This document shows, piece by piece, positions 1-7,524 of a DNA stretch of 38,326 nucleotides. The translations under genes were made by a program, and so were the position numbers. Within the stretch, counting starts at the first letter, position 1, and every line of letters starts with the position of its first letter. The stretch is from Candidatus Gastranaerophilales bacterium. Its GTDB lineage: Bacteria; Cyanobacteriota; Vampirovibrionia; Gastranaerophilales; Gastranaerophilaceae. The stretch lies in assembly GCA_947625305.1 (NCBI GenBank), contig CANQNW010000017.1, positions 1 to 38,326 of the forward strand, written 5' to 3'. Under the pieces are notes generated by a model. The model was not told the DNA's origin. It did no database searches and saw only the letters and a list, made by a program, of their open reading frames with translations.

Positions 1-212
1 ACAATAAATTGTAAATTAATATTATTTTATTACAATAGTCTGAAGTAAATTAAAATTATAATAATAACAAAAGGTAAAAACAGGGCAAAAATTACAGGAC
101 AAGAGAGATATATTATTGTTCTACAATATAATGTAAATATAAATTAATTGATTTACAATTATTTGTATATAACTAAAAGTGTGATAAGTATACTTTCGGC
201 ATAGAAATAAAT

Positions 213-1556
213 CTAATATTTTATATTAACATTAAGATTAGGGTACGGCATTATTAACCAAAGCGGAAAAAGCAGGTATGATGTTAGTATCCAAGGCAGA
301 GCATGCATTGTTTCACGGCGGTTTTCCCGTGATATATCCTTCTTCATTGTTATTCCTACTTGTGTTTTCATATTATCAAGTTCGTTATTTTCGGAATATT
401 TTATGTATTCAAATGGAACGAGAATTTCATTATTTTCATTAATAACACCGTATTTTTTTCCTTTCCTTGCAATAAAAATATTATTTTCAGCCGATTGAGA
501 AATATATTTCATTACAAGTTTTTCGTTTTCGGATATTTTTTCATTTACATTTATATTTTGCGTGAAAATTTCATCATAAATAAAAGGAATTTTTACATTG
601 CCTTCTTGGTCAATCATTCCCCATTTTTCAGTTTTTTTAGCAATAATTTTATCGGGTGATTGAAAAGACAAGTTTAGCCCCGTTAATTTATTAATAAATA
701 TATTAGTTCCGTTTAATTGATAATCGTCATAGAGCCCTTTTATTCTCTGCATTTTATCTTCATCAAAAAAGTAAAGTTTCTGCCCGGTTTTTAAAATACC
801 TTTCAAAGGATACCCTTTTAATTCAAAACCCGTATTATTATTTATAAAATTATATAATTCACCTATGTTTGAGATATCAGGCATCATAGAAGGAGTGTTT
901 TTTCGGGGACTAAAAGTATAATCATTACAATCTACCGTTATATTTTTATATGTAACATAAAGATTATTGTTTTTAACTTCAATATTTTCATCTATAAACG
1001 CAGAAGGCATATAGACGTAACCTTTTTTAAAGGCAAAAGGATTTTCGTTAAATAAAGCCTGCGCCGACTTATAAATATATTCGCCTTTTGTTTTGTTTAA
1101 AGGATACTCGACATACAAAATTATTTTATCCAAAGGAGCAAAAGATACATTTAAAATCTTTGAAACAAGCGAGTTTTCATCAGGAAATTCAACTTTTTTA
1201 AAAACAGGTTTTGCAATATGAATAATATTTCCGTTAACGTAAATTATTCCGTATTTATCGCCTTGCTTATATCTTATAACACCATTATCGGGATAATTTT
1301 CAAATTTCATATTCTGCAATTTATTGTTTTGAGAATAATATGTTCTCATAAAATTATCATACAAGCCGTCAGGACTGTATAAAGAAATAAAAGCAGTATT
1401 TTCGCCCGCATAAGCAATTTTTTTATCAGCTTTAATTTTTCTTACCCTCTCATATTTATAAGGCAGAATTTTTTTGACCTCATCTTTTTCTTTGGAAGCA
1501 AAAGCAAAAGGCGAAAATATAATTAAACACATTAAAAATATACAAAACTTCTTCAT
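213..1556 (-). CDS. Exported WG-repeat protein
   Basis: Predicted secreted or envelope protein of about 447 aa. I chose the ATG at 1556 over an in-frame TTG at 1580 because it begins a classic signal peptide: Met-Lys-Lys, a hydrophobic core, and an AFA-type cleavage site near residue 20. Two clear WG-type beta repeats are visible towards the C-terminus (KWGMIDQEGNVKIPFIYDE and KKYGVINENNEILVPFEY), with weaker copies earlier (YGIIYVNG). A hydrophobic stretch near the C-terminus (PWILTSYLLFPLWLIMPY) could anchor it. WG repeats are known as binding or structural modules without a fixed enzymatic role. It is divergent from uppS, has no Shine-Dalgarno, and a TATACT box lies 6 nt before the ATG. 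Exact function is unknown. Confidence 0.8.
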   Translation of the reverse strand: MKKFCIFLMCLIIFSPFAFASKEKDEVKKILPYKYERVRKIKADKKIAYAGENTAFISLYSPDGLYDNFMRTYYSQNNKLQNMKFENYPDNGVIRYKQGDKYGIIYVNGNIIHIAKPVFKKVEFPDENSLVSKILNVSFAPLDKIILYVEYPLNKTKGEYIYKSAQALFNENPFAFKKGYVYMPSAFIDENIEVKNNNLYVTYKNITVDCNDYTFSPRKNTPSMMPDISNIGELYNFINNNTGFELKGYPLKGILKTGQKLYFFDEDKMQRIKGLYDDYQLNGTNIFINKLTGLNLSFQSPDKIIAKKTEKWGMIDQEGNVKIPFIYDEIFTQNINVNEKISENEKLVMKYISQSAENNIFIARKGKKYGVINENNEILVPFEYIKYSENNELDNMKTQVGITMKKDISRENRRETMHALPWILTSYLLFPLWLIMPYPNLNVNIKY

Positions 1557-1562
1557 AAAAAA

Positions 1563-1591
1563 AGTATAACCAATTCTCAAAAAATAGTCAT
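1563..1591 (-). promoter_or_regulatory. Candidate leaderless promoter of the WG-repeat gene
   Basis: On the minus strand TATACT (1563-1568) ends exactly 6 nt before the ATG, with ATGACT (1586-1591, 4/6 to TTGACA) 17 nt upstream. Transcription would then start at or next to the start codon. The -35 overlaps that of uppS on the other strand. Confidence 0.45.
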
Positions 1592-1613
1592 TTTAAATTT
1601 TTTGTTTTATAAT
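1585..1613 (+). promoter_or_regulatory. Candidate promoter of uppS-rdgB
   Basis: TAGTCA (1585-1590, 4/6), a 17-nt spacer and a perfect TATAAT (1608-1613). The start would fall near 1620, giving a 5' leader of about 22 nt that contains the purine-rich AGAGAGAGA ribosome site before the uppS ATG. Confidence 0.5.
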
Positions 1614-1641
1614 TTCGCTTAGCAGTTAGAGAGAGAAATAT

Positions 1642-2385
1642 ATGTTAAAAACATTAACTGAAACCGAAAAAATACAAGAAATCGTAAAAAACACTAATTT
1701 ACAGCATATAGCCATAATCATGGACGGTAACAGGCGCTGGGCAAAATCAAAATTTCTTCCGTCTGCGGCAGGTCATAAAAAAGGTGTTGAAGCATTAAGA
1801 GCCACTCTTAAAGCCTGCGCTAAGTTTAACATTAAATATTTAACCGTTTATGCATTTTCCACAGAAAATTGGAACAGACCTAAAGAAGAAGTCGACTTTT
1901 TAATGTCGCTTTTAGCTAACACAATTAAGGCGGAAGTGCCTGAATTTATTGAGAACGACATTAAATTAACCTTTATAGGCGACAGAAGTTCATTAAATAA
2001 AGATTTAATTGAAATTCTTGAATACGGTGAAAATAAAACGTCTGAGTGCAAAACTTTAAATCTTCAAATTGCTTTTAACTACGGAGCAAGAATGGAGTTA
2101 ACAAATGCCGTTAAACGAATATGCGAAAAAGTTAAAAACGGCGAACTCTTAGAGCAGGATATAACTGAAAATACAATAAGCGAAAATTTATATACATCAA
2201 AAATTCCTGACCCTGACCTTTTAATAAGAACGGGCGGAGAAAAACGCATAAGCAATTATCTGCTGTGGCAGTGTGCATATACGGAAATTTATGTAACAAA
2301 TACATTCTGGCCTGAGTTTGACGAAAATGCGCTTTCTGATGCCATTATAGAATTTAATTCAAGAAACAGAAGGTTTGGAAAATAA
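1642..2385 (+). CDS. uppS: Isoprenyl transferase (undecaprenyl diphosphate synthase)
   Basis: Cis-prenyltransferase that extends farnesyl diphosphate with isopentenyl diphosphate to make the C55 lipid carrier for peptidoglycan and surface glycans. The family signature HIAIIMDGNRRWAK is present with the catalytic Asp at residue 28, followed by the YAFSTENWNRP motif and the C-terminal RTGGEKRISNYLLWQ and TFWPEFD blocks. At 247 aa it has the usual length. It is preceded by a GAGAGA ribosome site, and its stop overlaps the start of rdgB by one base (TAATG), so the two are probably translationally coupled. Confidence 0.97.
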   Translation: MLKTLTETEKIQEIVKNTNLQHIAIIMDGNRRWAKSKFLPSAAGHKKGVEALRATLKACAKFNIKYLTVYAFSTENWNRPKEEVDFLMSLLANTIKAEVPEFIENDIKLTFIGDRSSLNKDLIEILEYGENKTSECKTLNLQIAFNYGARMELTNAVKRICEKVKNGELLEQDITENTISENLYTSKIPDPDLLIRTGGEKRISNYLLWQCAYTEIYVTNTFWPEFDENALSDAIIEFNSRNRRFGK

Positions 2386-2972
2386 TGATAAAAATAATTA
2401 TTGCGACCTCAAATCCGCATAAATTAGAGGAAATTAACGCAATAAACAAAAATCCCGAAATAGTTTTTGATGTTGTTAAAGGCGATTTTAACCCCGTTGA
2501 AGACGGCAAAAATTTTAAAGAAAATGCAATAATAAAAGCACAAGAAGCCTCAAAAATCATGCAAACATATTGTCTTGCGGATGACTCGGGCTTATGCGTA
2601 GAAATTTTAAACAACAGACCCGGAATTCACTCCGCCAGATATGCAAATACCCAGAAAGAAAAAATCTCTAAGCTTCTTAATGAATTAAAAAACATCCCGT
2701 TTGAAAAGAGGAATGCTCATTTTACCTGTTCAATGGTTTTAACGGATAAAGAGGGGAATATTATTCATACGGAGGAAGGAAAAGTTTTTGGGTTTATAGC
2801 GCAAGAGGCAAAAGGCATAAATGGCTTCGGCTATGACCCCATCTTTTTTATACCCGAGTATAATAAAACCATAGCGCAGCTGCCCGAGGATATAAAAAAC
2901 ACGATATCTCACAGAGCAAATGCACTAATCCCAATGCTTAATTGGATACAAGAAAATCTTTCCAAAAATTAA
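2385..2972 (+). CDS. rdgB: XTP/dITP diphosphatase (RdgB/HAM1)
   Basis: House-cleaning pyrophosphatase that hydrolyses dITP, XTP and related non-canonical purine nucleotides to monophosphates, keeping them out of DNA. Family motifs are intact: TSNPHKLEEI near the N-terminus, LADDSGLCVE with the metal-binding acidic pair, PGIHSARY, FTCSMVL, GFGYDPIFF and C-terminal SHRANAL. The 195-aa length is normal. The start ATG overlaps the uppS stop by one base. It converges on the gene ending at 3003; an 8-bp inverted repeat (2988-2995 with 3013-3020) sits across the junction and may be a weak terminator. Confidence 0.97.
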   Translation: MIKIIIATSNPHKLEEINAINKNPEIVFDVVKGDFNPVEDGKNFKENAIIKAQEASKIMQTYCLADDSGLCVEILNNRPGIHSARYANTQKEKISKLLNELKNIPFEKRNAHFTCSMVLTDKEGNIIHTEEGKVFGFIAQEAKGINGFGYDPIFFIPEYNKTIAQLPEDIKNTISHRANALIPMLNWIQENLSKN

Positions 2973-3002
2973 AAATCATATATCAAGCAAGAAATTTAAA
3001 TT

Positions 3003-4580
3003 TTATTTTTTGATTTCTTGTTTATTTTCGGTTTCATACTGTCTTAACCCGGGGGCAGCAGCAGAACCTGTTATTTTCTTTGTCATTGCATTTTGAATTC
3101 TCGGAACAATTATGCCTAAGTATATAGCAGAAAGACCAAGTCCGGCTATTAAAAATGCCGTTGTTATAAAGAAGTTCTTTTTATTTAATTTATCAAGCAG
3201 TTTTTTATCAACTATTCCGTTATTTGTCTTATTAGCCGAATCTATTATAGAATTAACATAATCATCAATTTTATCCCTAAATTTAGTTATTTTTTTCATA
3301 GGAATAAATTTACTTTTGTCTGTTAAATTTTTATCAAATTTATCTGAATAAATTGCCATCATAAATTGAGGATTATTAATAGACCCGTTTTTAAGTACAT
3401 CTGCGCATTGCTGTTTCGTTAAGACTAATCCTTTAGCTGCCTGTTCAGGTTGTAATGCAGCCATTTTGTCTGCTTTATCACCCAGATTTAAATTTTTAAT
3501 AAATTCTTTAAACTTATCTAAAGATATAACATCAGATTCAAAAGGAAGTTCCTCCAGCAATTTTTTAGCATTGTCATCAAGAACTCCGAGTGATTTTTTA
3601 GCGAAATCTGCCGCACTCATAGCCCCGCTATTGTTTTCTAATAAAGCTTTTAAGTTTTCATAGATAGTTTTCGCTGTTTTTGGGTCAATCGAGGTAGATT
3701 TTTTAGTACCCGTAAGCTTTTGTAATAATGATATTATAAGCGGAGTAGTCGCATAATATCCGAATGAAGACATTGTATCTCTTAGTGCATATTCTCTTGC
3801 TTCATCTTTATTTCTTGCAGACTTTACCCTTCCTGATAAAATACCGACATCACAAGTTAAAAGCTTAACATACTTATTATTCTCAAGCATATGAGCCGCA
3901 ATATTTAAAAAGCCTTTAAATGATGTTTTATTATTTTCTGATTTAGCACTAATTATTTTTTCGAATTCTTCAAAAGTATTTTTCTCGAAAAGCAAATCAT
4001 TAACCGTTTTGGTCTTTTGAGGTTCAACATCCTGTTTCTTTTTGGACATGAAAATTTGTGTTATTTTTTGATTTATTTTAGGCAGAATAAAACCTACAAA
4101 ACCTATAGCCAGCAATGAAGAAAGCACAACTTTTGAAAATTTAAATACGGAAAGTTTTGTTTTTAATTTAGATAGTTCTTCAGGTGTGTAATGATATGTA
4201 TTTTTTAAATCTTCTATAACATTTTCAAAAGGTGTTCTTAAGGCATCTTTTCCGACATCAAATTCCGTTACGGGTAATTTTAAAATTTTAGCACCAAACT
4301 TGTTACCAAGTTTATTAAACATGTCAACACCCTTCATCCAGAAGATGGCGCTTATAATATCGTCTGTTGCTCTTTCCCTTAATTCTGCTTTTCCGCCTCT
4401 TTTATAGGCATGATAGCCCCTGCCGGAGGTAACCGCACTTTCTAATGCGATCGTTGAATGCAAAGATTCGGGATTTAATAATTGAGTTACTAATGTTCTT
4501 GCATCACCTTTGTAACTTACTTTCTTATTCCCTTTGTTTAAGTATATATTTGTTTCGGCAGTATTATTATTTATTTTCAT
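3003..4580 (-). CDS. Membrane protein of two related halves, unknown function
   Basis: I do not recognise this 525-aa protein. Two halves resemble each other. Half one has SYKG (residues 22-25), SGR (52-54), a KAELRER charged helix and a membrane segment (about 148-168) ending in LPKINQ. Half two has SFKG (220-223), SGR (249-251), KDEAREYALRD and a membrane segment (about 470-492) ending in VPRIQ. The rest is Lys/Asn-rich helix, including a long insert in half two. There is no signal peptide. It looks like an inner-membrane protein with large soluble parts. No Shine-Dalgarno is present; TAAGAT ends 6 nt before the ATG. It is divergent from rpsT. Confidence 0.8.
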   Translation of the reverse strand: MKINNNTAETNIYLNKGNKKVSYKGDARTLVTQLLNPESLHSTIALESAVTSGRGYHAYKRGGKAELRERATDDIISAIFWMKGVDMFNKLGNKFGAKILKLPVTEFDVGKDALRTPFENVIEDLKNTYHYTPEELSKLKTKLSVFKFSKVVLSSLLAIGFVGFILPKINQKITQIFMSKKKQDVEPQKTKTVNDLLFEKNTFEEFEKIISAKSENNKTSFKGFLNIAAHMLENNKYVKLLTCDVGILSGRVKSARNKDEAREYALRDTMSSFGYYATTPLIISLLQKLTGTKKSTSIDPKTAKTIYENLKALLENNSGAMSAADFAKKSLGVLDDNAKKLLEELPFESDVISLDKFKEFIKNLNLGDKADKMAALQPEQAAKGLVLTKQQCADVLKNGSINNPQFMMAIYSDKFDKNLTDKSKFIPMKKITKFRDKIDDYVNSIIDSANKTNNGIVDKKLLDKLNKKNFFITTAFLIAGLGLSAIYLGIIVPRIQNAMTKKITGSAAAPGLRQYETENKQEIKK

Positions 4581-4586
4581 AAGACT

Positions 4587-4592
4587 ATCTTA
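4587..4592 (-). promoter_or_regulatory. Candidate leaderless -10 box
   Basis: TAAGAT on the minus strand ends 6 nt before the ATG at 4580, and no Shine-Dalgarno is present. No good -35 is visible, so this is the weakest of the leaderless set. Confidence 0.3.
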
Positions 4593-4674
4593 CTTTTACA
4601 CTTTTTATTTAAAAATAAAAATGCTTTTTTTTTGCCTTTTATTGACTTAATTTTAAAAAAAATTAATATTCCTG

Positions 4675-4702
4675 TTTACATAATTTTTTTAGATTATATA
4701 AT
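4675..4702 (+). promoter_or_regulatory. Strong candidate rpsT promoter
   Basis: TTTACA (4675-4680, 5/6), a 16-nt spacer and a perfect TATAAT (4697-4702). The predicted start near 4709 gives a leader of about 63 nt before rpsT, as expected for a highly expressed ribosomal protein gene. Confidence 0.65.
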
Positions 4703-4771
4703 AAACATACTCACTAATCCTCTATGCAGATTGTTACATTGACAATACTGACATTAGAAAGGAAAAACATT

Positions 4772-5044
4772 ATGGCAAATATTAAATCCGCAAAAAAAAG
4801 AATTTTAACAGCTGAAAGAAATTATGAAAGAAATGTTGCTTTCAAATCTTCCATTAAAACAGCAGTTAAAAAAGTTCTTGTTTTAGCGCAAGCCAAAGAA
4901 AAAGACCAAAATGCAATTAATGCTGCTTTATCTAATGCTTATAAACTTTGTGATAAAGCCGTTTCTAAAGGTATTTTACATAAAAATACCGCTGCAAGAA
5001 AAAAATCAAGATTAACTTTAGCTGTTAATAAATTAATCGGTTAA
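4772..5044 (+). CDS. rpsT: 30S ribosomal protein S20
   Basis: Small-subunit protein that binds 16S rRNA early in assembly. The ATG at 4772 is preferred over an upstream in-frame start at 4724: it follows a GAAAGGA ribosome site with 8-nt spacing and gives the canonical MANIKSAKKRI N-terminus. The 90-aa product is Lys/Ala-rich and helical, with the typical KAVSKGILHKNTAARKKSRL C-terminal block. It is a single-gene unit between a near-consensus promoter and a strong hairpin terminator. Confidence 0.98.
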   Translation: MANIKSAKKRILTAERNYERNVAFKSSIKTAVKKVLVLAQAKEKDQNAINAALSNAYKLCDKAVSKGILHKNTAARKKSRLTLAVNKLIG

Positions 5045-5061
5045 TTTTTTTATTTTTGGTT

Positions 5062-5095
5062 AAAAAAAAACTCCTGACATTGAGGAGTTTTTTTT
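5062..5095. terminator. Bidirectional intrinsic terminator (rpsT / rpoZ)
   Basis: CTCCT, loop GACATTG, AGGAG, flanked by a long A run on the left and a T run on the right that also pair. It can end rpsT on the plus strand and the omega gene on the minus strand. Confidence 0.85.
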
Positions 5096-5109
5096 ATAAA
5101 TTATTTTAT

Positions 5110-5352
5110 TTAGCCTACTAAACCCGAATCATCATATTCTGATGCTTTTACCATTATTGCATGTTCTACGGGATTTTCTTTTTTAATTGATGTATCAAAA
5201 GAAGTTTCTTCAAAACTGTATTCTTCTTTTACTTTTTTTAATTGATTTTCGTCAACCAATTTTTTAGCGAGTTCCGCAATCTCATAAACAAGCTGGTATC
5301 TGTTTTCTGTTGTTTCATTTAAGTCCCAGGCTATTTTTATAATTTGATTCAT
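5110..5352 (-). CDS. rpoZ: Probable RNA polymerase omega subunit, cyanobacterial type
   Basis: An 80-aa protein with the omega-type core ENRYQLVYEIAELAKK. The tail NPVEHAIMVKASE..SGLVG lines up with the cyanobacterial RpoZ pattern as I remember it (NRYRITVQVANRAKR, then KPV.RAI.EMSDEL...IIG). The middle contains an acidic insert. Omega helps fold and assemble beta-prime in RNA polymerase. A good ribosome site (GGAGG, 6 nt) precedes the ATG. It is monocistronic, ending against the bidirectional terminator. The call rests on motif resemblance rather than strong identity; an unrelated small helical protein remains possible. Confidence 0.62.
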   Translation of the reverse strand: MNQIIKIAWDLNETTENRYQLVYEIAELAKKLVDENQLKKVKEEYSFEETSFDTSIKKENPVEHAIMVKASEYDDSGLVG

Positions 5353-5368
5353 AATTCCTCCAATTATA

Positions 5369-5598
5369 TAATCTAGTATCGCACTCTGCCACCGACTGTC
5401 TTTAAATTTCTTTTCGCTCGGGATAGTCGCTCGCTCGACTTCGTCTTGCAGTCGCTTTACTCTCGCTTACCGGACTTGCGTCCGTCCGAAATTTCGCTCC
5501 TTGTCGCTGTACGAGTGCTCACCTTTTCAATGTGCCACTCTCAAAATTTTACTCCCACCACTTTGTAGCTTATTGTAAAATTTTGTTCGGACATTTTT
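5369..5598. repeat. Structured GC-richer repeat element, long copy
   Basis: This 230-bp non-coding block lies upstream of the omega gene. Its ends (TAATCTAGTATCGCACTC... and ...TTTTGTTCGGACA) match the element at 14907-15030 in the same orientation. The left 29 bp and the right ~90 bp are shared; about 105 bp between them (5398-5503) are found only here. It can fold: CAAAATTTTAC pairs with GTAAAATTTTG (11 bp), GCACTC with GAGTGC, and CGGACTTGCGTCCG is a short hairpin. No credible ORF is present. It and the CATG repeats to its right fill the gap 5353-5862. Confidence 0.75.
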
Positions 5599-5685
5599 TA
5601 TAATACAATGCACATTTTTTAATATCAAGCAATGAGTTAATTTTTTAACAGTATTTATGTTAAGTTTTGTAATTCCCCTAAAAAT

Positions 5686-5795
5686 CATGTCCTGTCATGC
5701 TTTTCATGATTATTGGTATTTTGGGAGGTTTATTGTTAAAATTTGTTAAAACATATTTTAATCATGAAAACCCATGTCCTGACATGCTTTTCATG
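5686..5795. repeat. Pair of 23-bp palindrome-bearing direct repeats
   Basis: CATGTCCTG-T/A-CATGCTTTTCATG occurs at 5686-5708 and 5773-5795, 87 bp apart, with one difference. The second copy contains the near-perfect palindrome CATGTC-CT-GACATG. ATCATGAAAA at 5761-5770 is the reverse complement of TTTTCATGAT at 5701-5710. The layout, upstream of the TPR gene, suggests paired protein-binding sites. Confidence 0.6.
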
Positions 5796-5850
5796 TTATT
5801 TATTTTTGGGCATTAAAATTTATCCGTAGCCCTTAACATGTAATGAATTT

Positions 5851-5856
5851 TATTAT
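5851..5856 (+). promoter_or_regulatory. Candidate leaderless -10 box of the TPR gene
   Basis: TATTAT (5/6) ends exactly 6 nt before the ATG at 5863, and no Shine-Dalgarno is visible. No convincing -35 lies at normal spacing. Confidence 0.4.
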
Positions 5857-5862
5857 TTATAT

Positions 5863-6441
5863 ATGCAGAATACAAATAATTTATTACATTTACATAATTC
5901 AAAAGTTGTTAATTTAAAGTCAGAGATATTATTCAGACAAGCTGAAGATGATTTTTACTATTTTAATAATATAAATTCGGCATTAAAAAAACTTAAAGAG
6001 GCAGTTTTACTCAGTCCTTTTCACTTTAAAAGCCTTATATTATGTGCGGATATTTATTTTATTAAAGGTAAAATTAAAAATGCGCTTGAATTATACCATA
6101 GGGCATTAAATATTAACCCTGATTGCGCAAGAACAAACGGAGCAGCCGCTAATTGTTATTATTCACTCAAACAATTTAATTCAGCACTTTCTTTTGCTCA
6201 AAAATCACTTGATAATATTGATGTAAAAGATTATCAGCTTTATTATCAAGTTATAGAACTTAAAATTAATTCACTCGTTGAACTTAAAGAATATAAACCT
6301 GCATATATTACATTTATTCAATCTCAAAATATATTAGACAGAGTAACTTTAAACAGTATTTATAATTCTAATTTTGATATAATTAATGAAAAGTTGAAAC
6401 TTCAAAATAAAATAAAAGATTCCGGTTTAAAAATTGTTTAA
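5863..6441 (+). CDS. TPR-repeat protein
   Basis: A 192-aa cytoplasmic, helical protein. At least two tetratricopeptide units can be read: around residues 48-85 (LLSPFHFKSLILCADIYFIKG then KIKNALELYHRALNINPDC) and 86-120 (ARTNGAAANCYYSLKQFNSALSFAQKSL), with flanking degenerate units. TPR proteins act as protein-interaction scaffolds; the partner is not evident. It sits 24 nt upstream of a flippase-like membrane protein on the same strand and is probably cotranscribed. It has no Shine-Dalgarno and a -10-like box 6 nt before the ATG. Confidence 0.8.
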   Translation: MQNTNNLLHLHNSKVVNLKSEILFRQAEDDFYYFNNINSALKKLKEAVLLSPFHFKSLILCADIYFIKGKIKNALELYHRALNINPDCARTNGAAANCYYSLKQFNSALSFAQKSLDNIDVKDYQLYYQVIELKINSLVELKEYKPAYITFIQSQNILDRVTLNSIYNSNFDIINEKLKLQNKIKDSGLKIV

Positions 6442-6465
6442 CTTTTATACTGTCAGGAAAAAATA

Positions 6466-7476
6466 ATGAAATCACATATAAAAAAATTAATTTTACTTTT
6501 AATTACATTTTTATTTTTGTATCTTGTTTTTAAAAACTTGAATTTTAATCAGCTTTTACAAACCATTATAGGATTTGAATTAAAATATATAATATTTTTG
6601 GTCTTTTCTATAATAATTTCATTATCATTCAGGGGATTATGTTTTAAATTATTAATCTCTAAAACGATTAAAGCACCTTTATCTGATTTAATTCCCTTAT
6701 GTATAACGGGGGCAGCACTTAATATTGTTCTGCCTGCTCGTGCGGGAGATATCTTTAGAGCCTTTTATACAGGGGAAAAATATAAGGAAAGTAAAATAAA
6801 ACTCTTTGGTACAATAATGCTGGAAAGAATTTTTGACGGACTTTGCATTATAGGAATGCTTTTAATCGGAATTTATATATATAATAAAAATCCGCTTGCA
6901 CAACACATGTGTTTTATTGCCGCATTAATTTTTATTGCAAGCTTAATTACCGCCTTTCTCGCCATAAAGTTAAATAAAACAGAAGTAATTTTTTCTTTTT
7001 TGGAAAATAAATGTTCCAATTTATCAGAAGGATTTAAAAATATATTTTTAGGGATTATCAAATTGTCAAATAACTTTTGTACATCATTTATTAATGGTTT
7101 TGAAATTTTAAATTATCCTAAAAAACTGTTATATGTTTTAATTTCATCAATAGGAATCTGGGCTTTTGAATGTGTTAATTACCTAATTGTAATTCAAGGA
7201 TTTAATATAGATATAAACTGGTCTGTTGTATTATTTATTATTGCTTTTATTGCATTAGCCTGTATGATACCTTCTGCATCAATTTTTATAGGACCTTATC
7301 AATTAGCCGTAATTTCAGCATTTTCCATATATAAAGTTAACAAAGAAACGGCACTTGCAATTTCTTTGGTTGAACAAGCTGTTGTAGTATTAACAACCTC
7401 TATAATTGCAGTTTTATTTTTATTAAAAAATAATATTTCATATAAAGAAATAAAAGAAGATATTAAAAATGTATAA
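6466..7476 (+). CDS. Flippase-like integral membrane protein (LPG synthase TM / UPF0104 family)
   Basis: A 336-aa polytopic membrane protein with about eight hydrophobic segments. It carries the family's typical features: PARAGDIFRAFYTG after the second to third helix, then IMLERIFDGLCIIGML, and a C-terminal EQAVVVLTT helix. It corresponds to the membrane (flippase) half of lysyl-phosphatidylglycerol synthase; no aminoacyl-transferase domain follows, so it probably moves a lipid or glycolipid across the inner membrane. An AGGAAAAA ribosome site precedes the ATG, and a hairpin terminator lies immediately after the stop. The substrate cannot be told from sequence. Confidence 0.85.
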   Translation: MKSHIKKLILLLITFLFLYLVFKNLNFNQLLQTIIGFELKYIIFLVFSIIISLSFRGLCFKLLISKTIKAPLSDLIPLCITGAALNIVLPARAGDIFRAFYTGEKYKESKIKLFGTIMLERIFDGLCIIGMLLIGIYIYNKNPLAQHMCFIAALIFIASLITAFLAIKLNKTEVIFSFLENKCSNLSEGFKNIFLGIIKLSNNFCTSFINGFEILNYPKKLLYVLISSIGIWAFECVNYLIVIQGFNIDINWSVVLFIIAFIALACMIPSASIFIGPYQLAVISAFSIYKVNKETALAISLVEQAVVVLTTSIIAVLFLLKNNISYKEIKEDIKNV

Positions 7477-7505
7477 AAAATAGAGCCATTAAAGGCTCTA
7501 TTTTT
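7475..7505. terminator. Bidirectional intrinsic terminator
   Basis: TAGAGCC, loop ATTAAA, GGCTCTA with an A run on the left and TTTTT on the right. It serves the plus-strand membrane protein gene and the convergent gltA. Confidence 0.85.
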
Positions 7506-7524
7506 ATGTATTTAATAATAATAA

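Noticed and set aside
1-212. Possible gene or RNA at the left edge
   Set aside because: Very AT-rich with frequent stops in all frames; no ribosome site, hairpin terminator or RNA motif seen.
360-659. Plus-strand open frame inside the WG-repeat gene
   Set aside because: Phe/Ile-rich antisense shadow of a better supported gene; same applies to antisense frames in gltA, serine dehydratase, the YhaN-like ATPase, transketolase and radical SAM genes.
5369-5598. CRISPR or tRNA-like origin for the structured repeat
   Set aside because: No regular repeat-spacer array and no cloverleaf with acceptor stem or T-arm motif could be formed.
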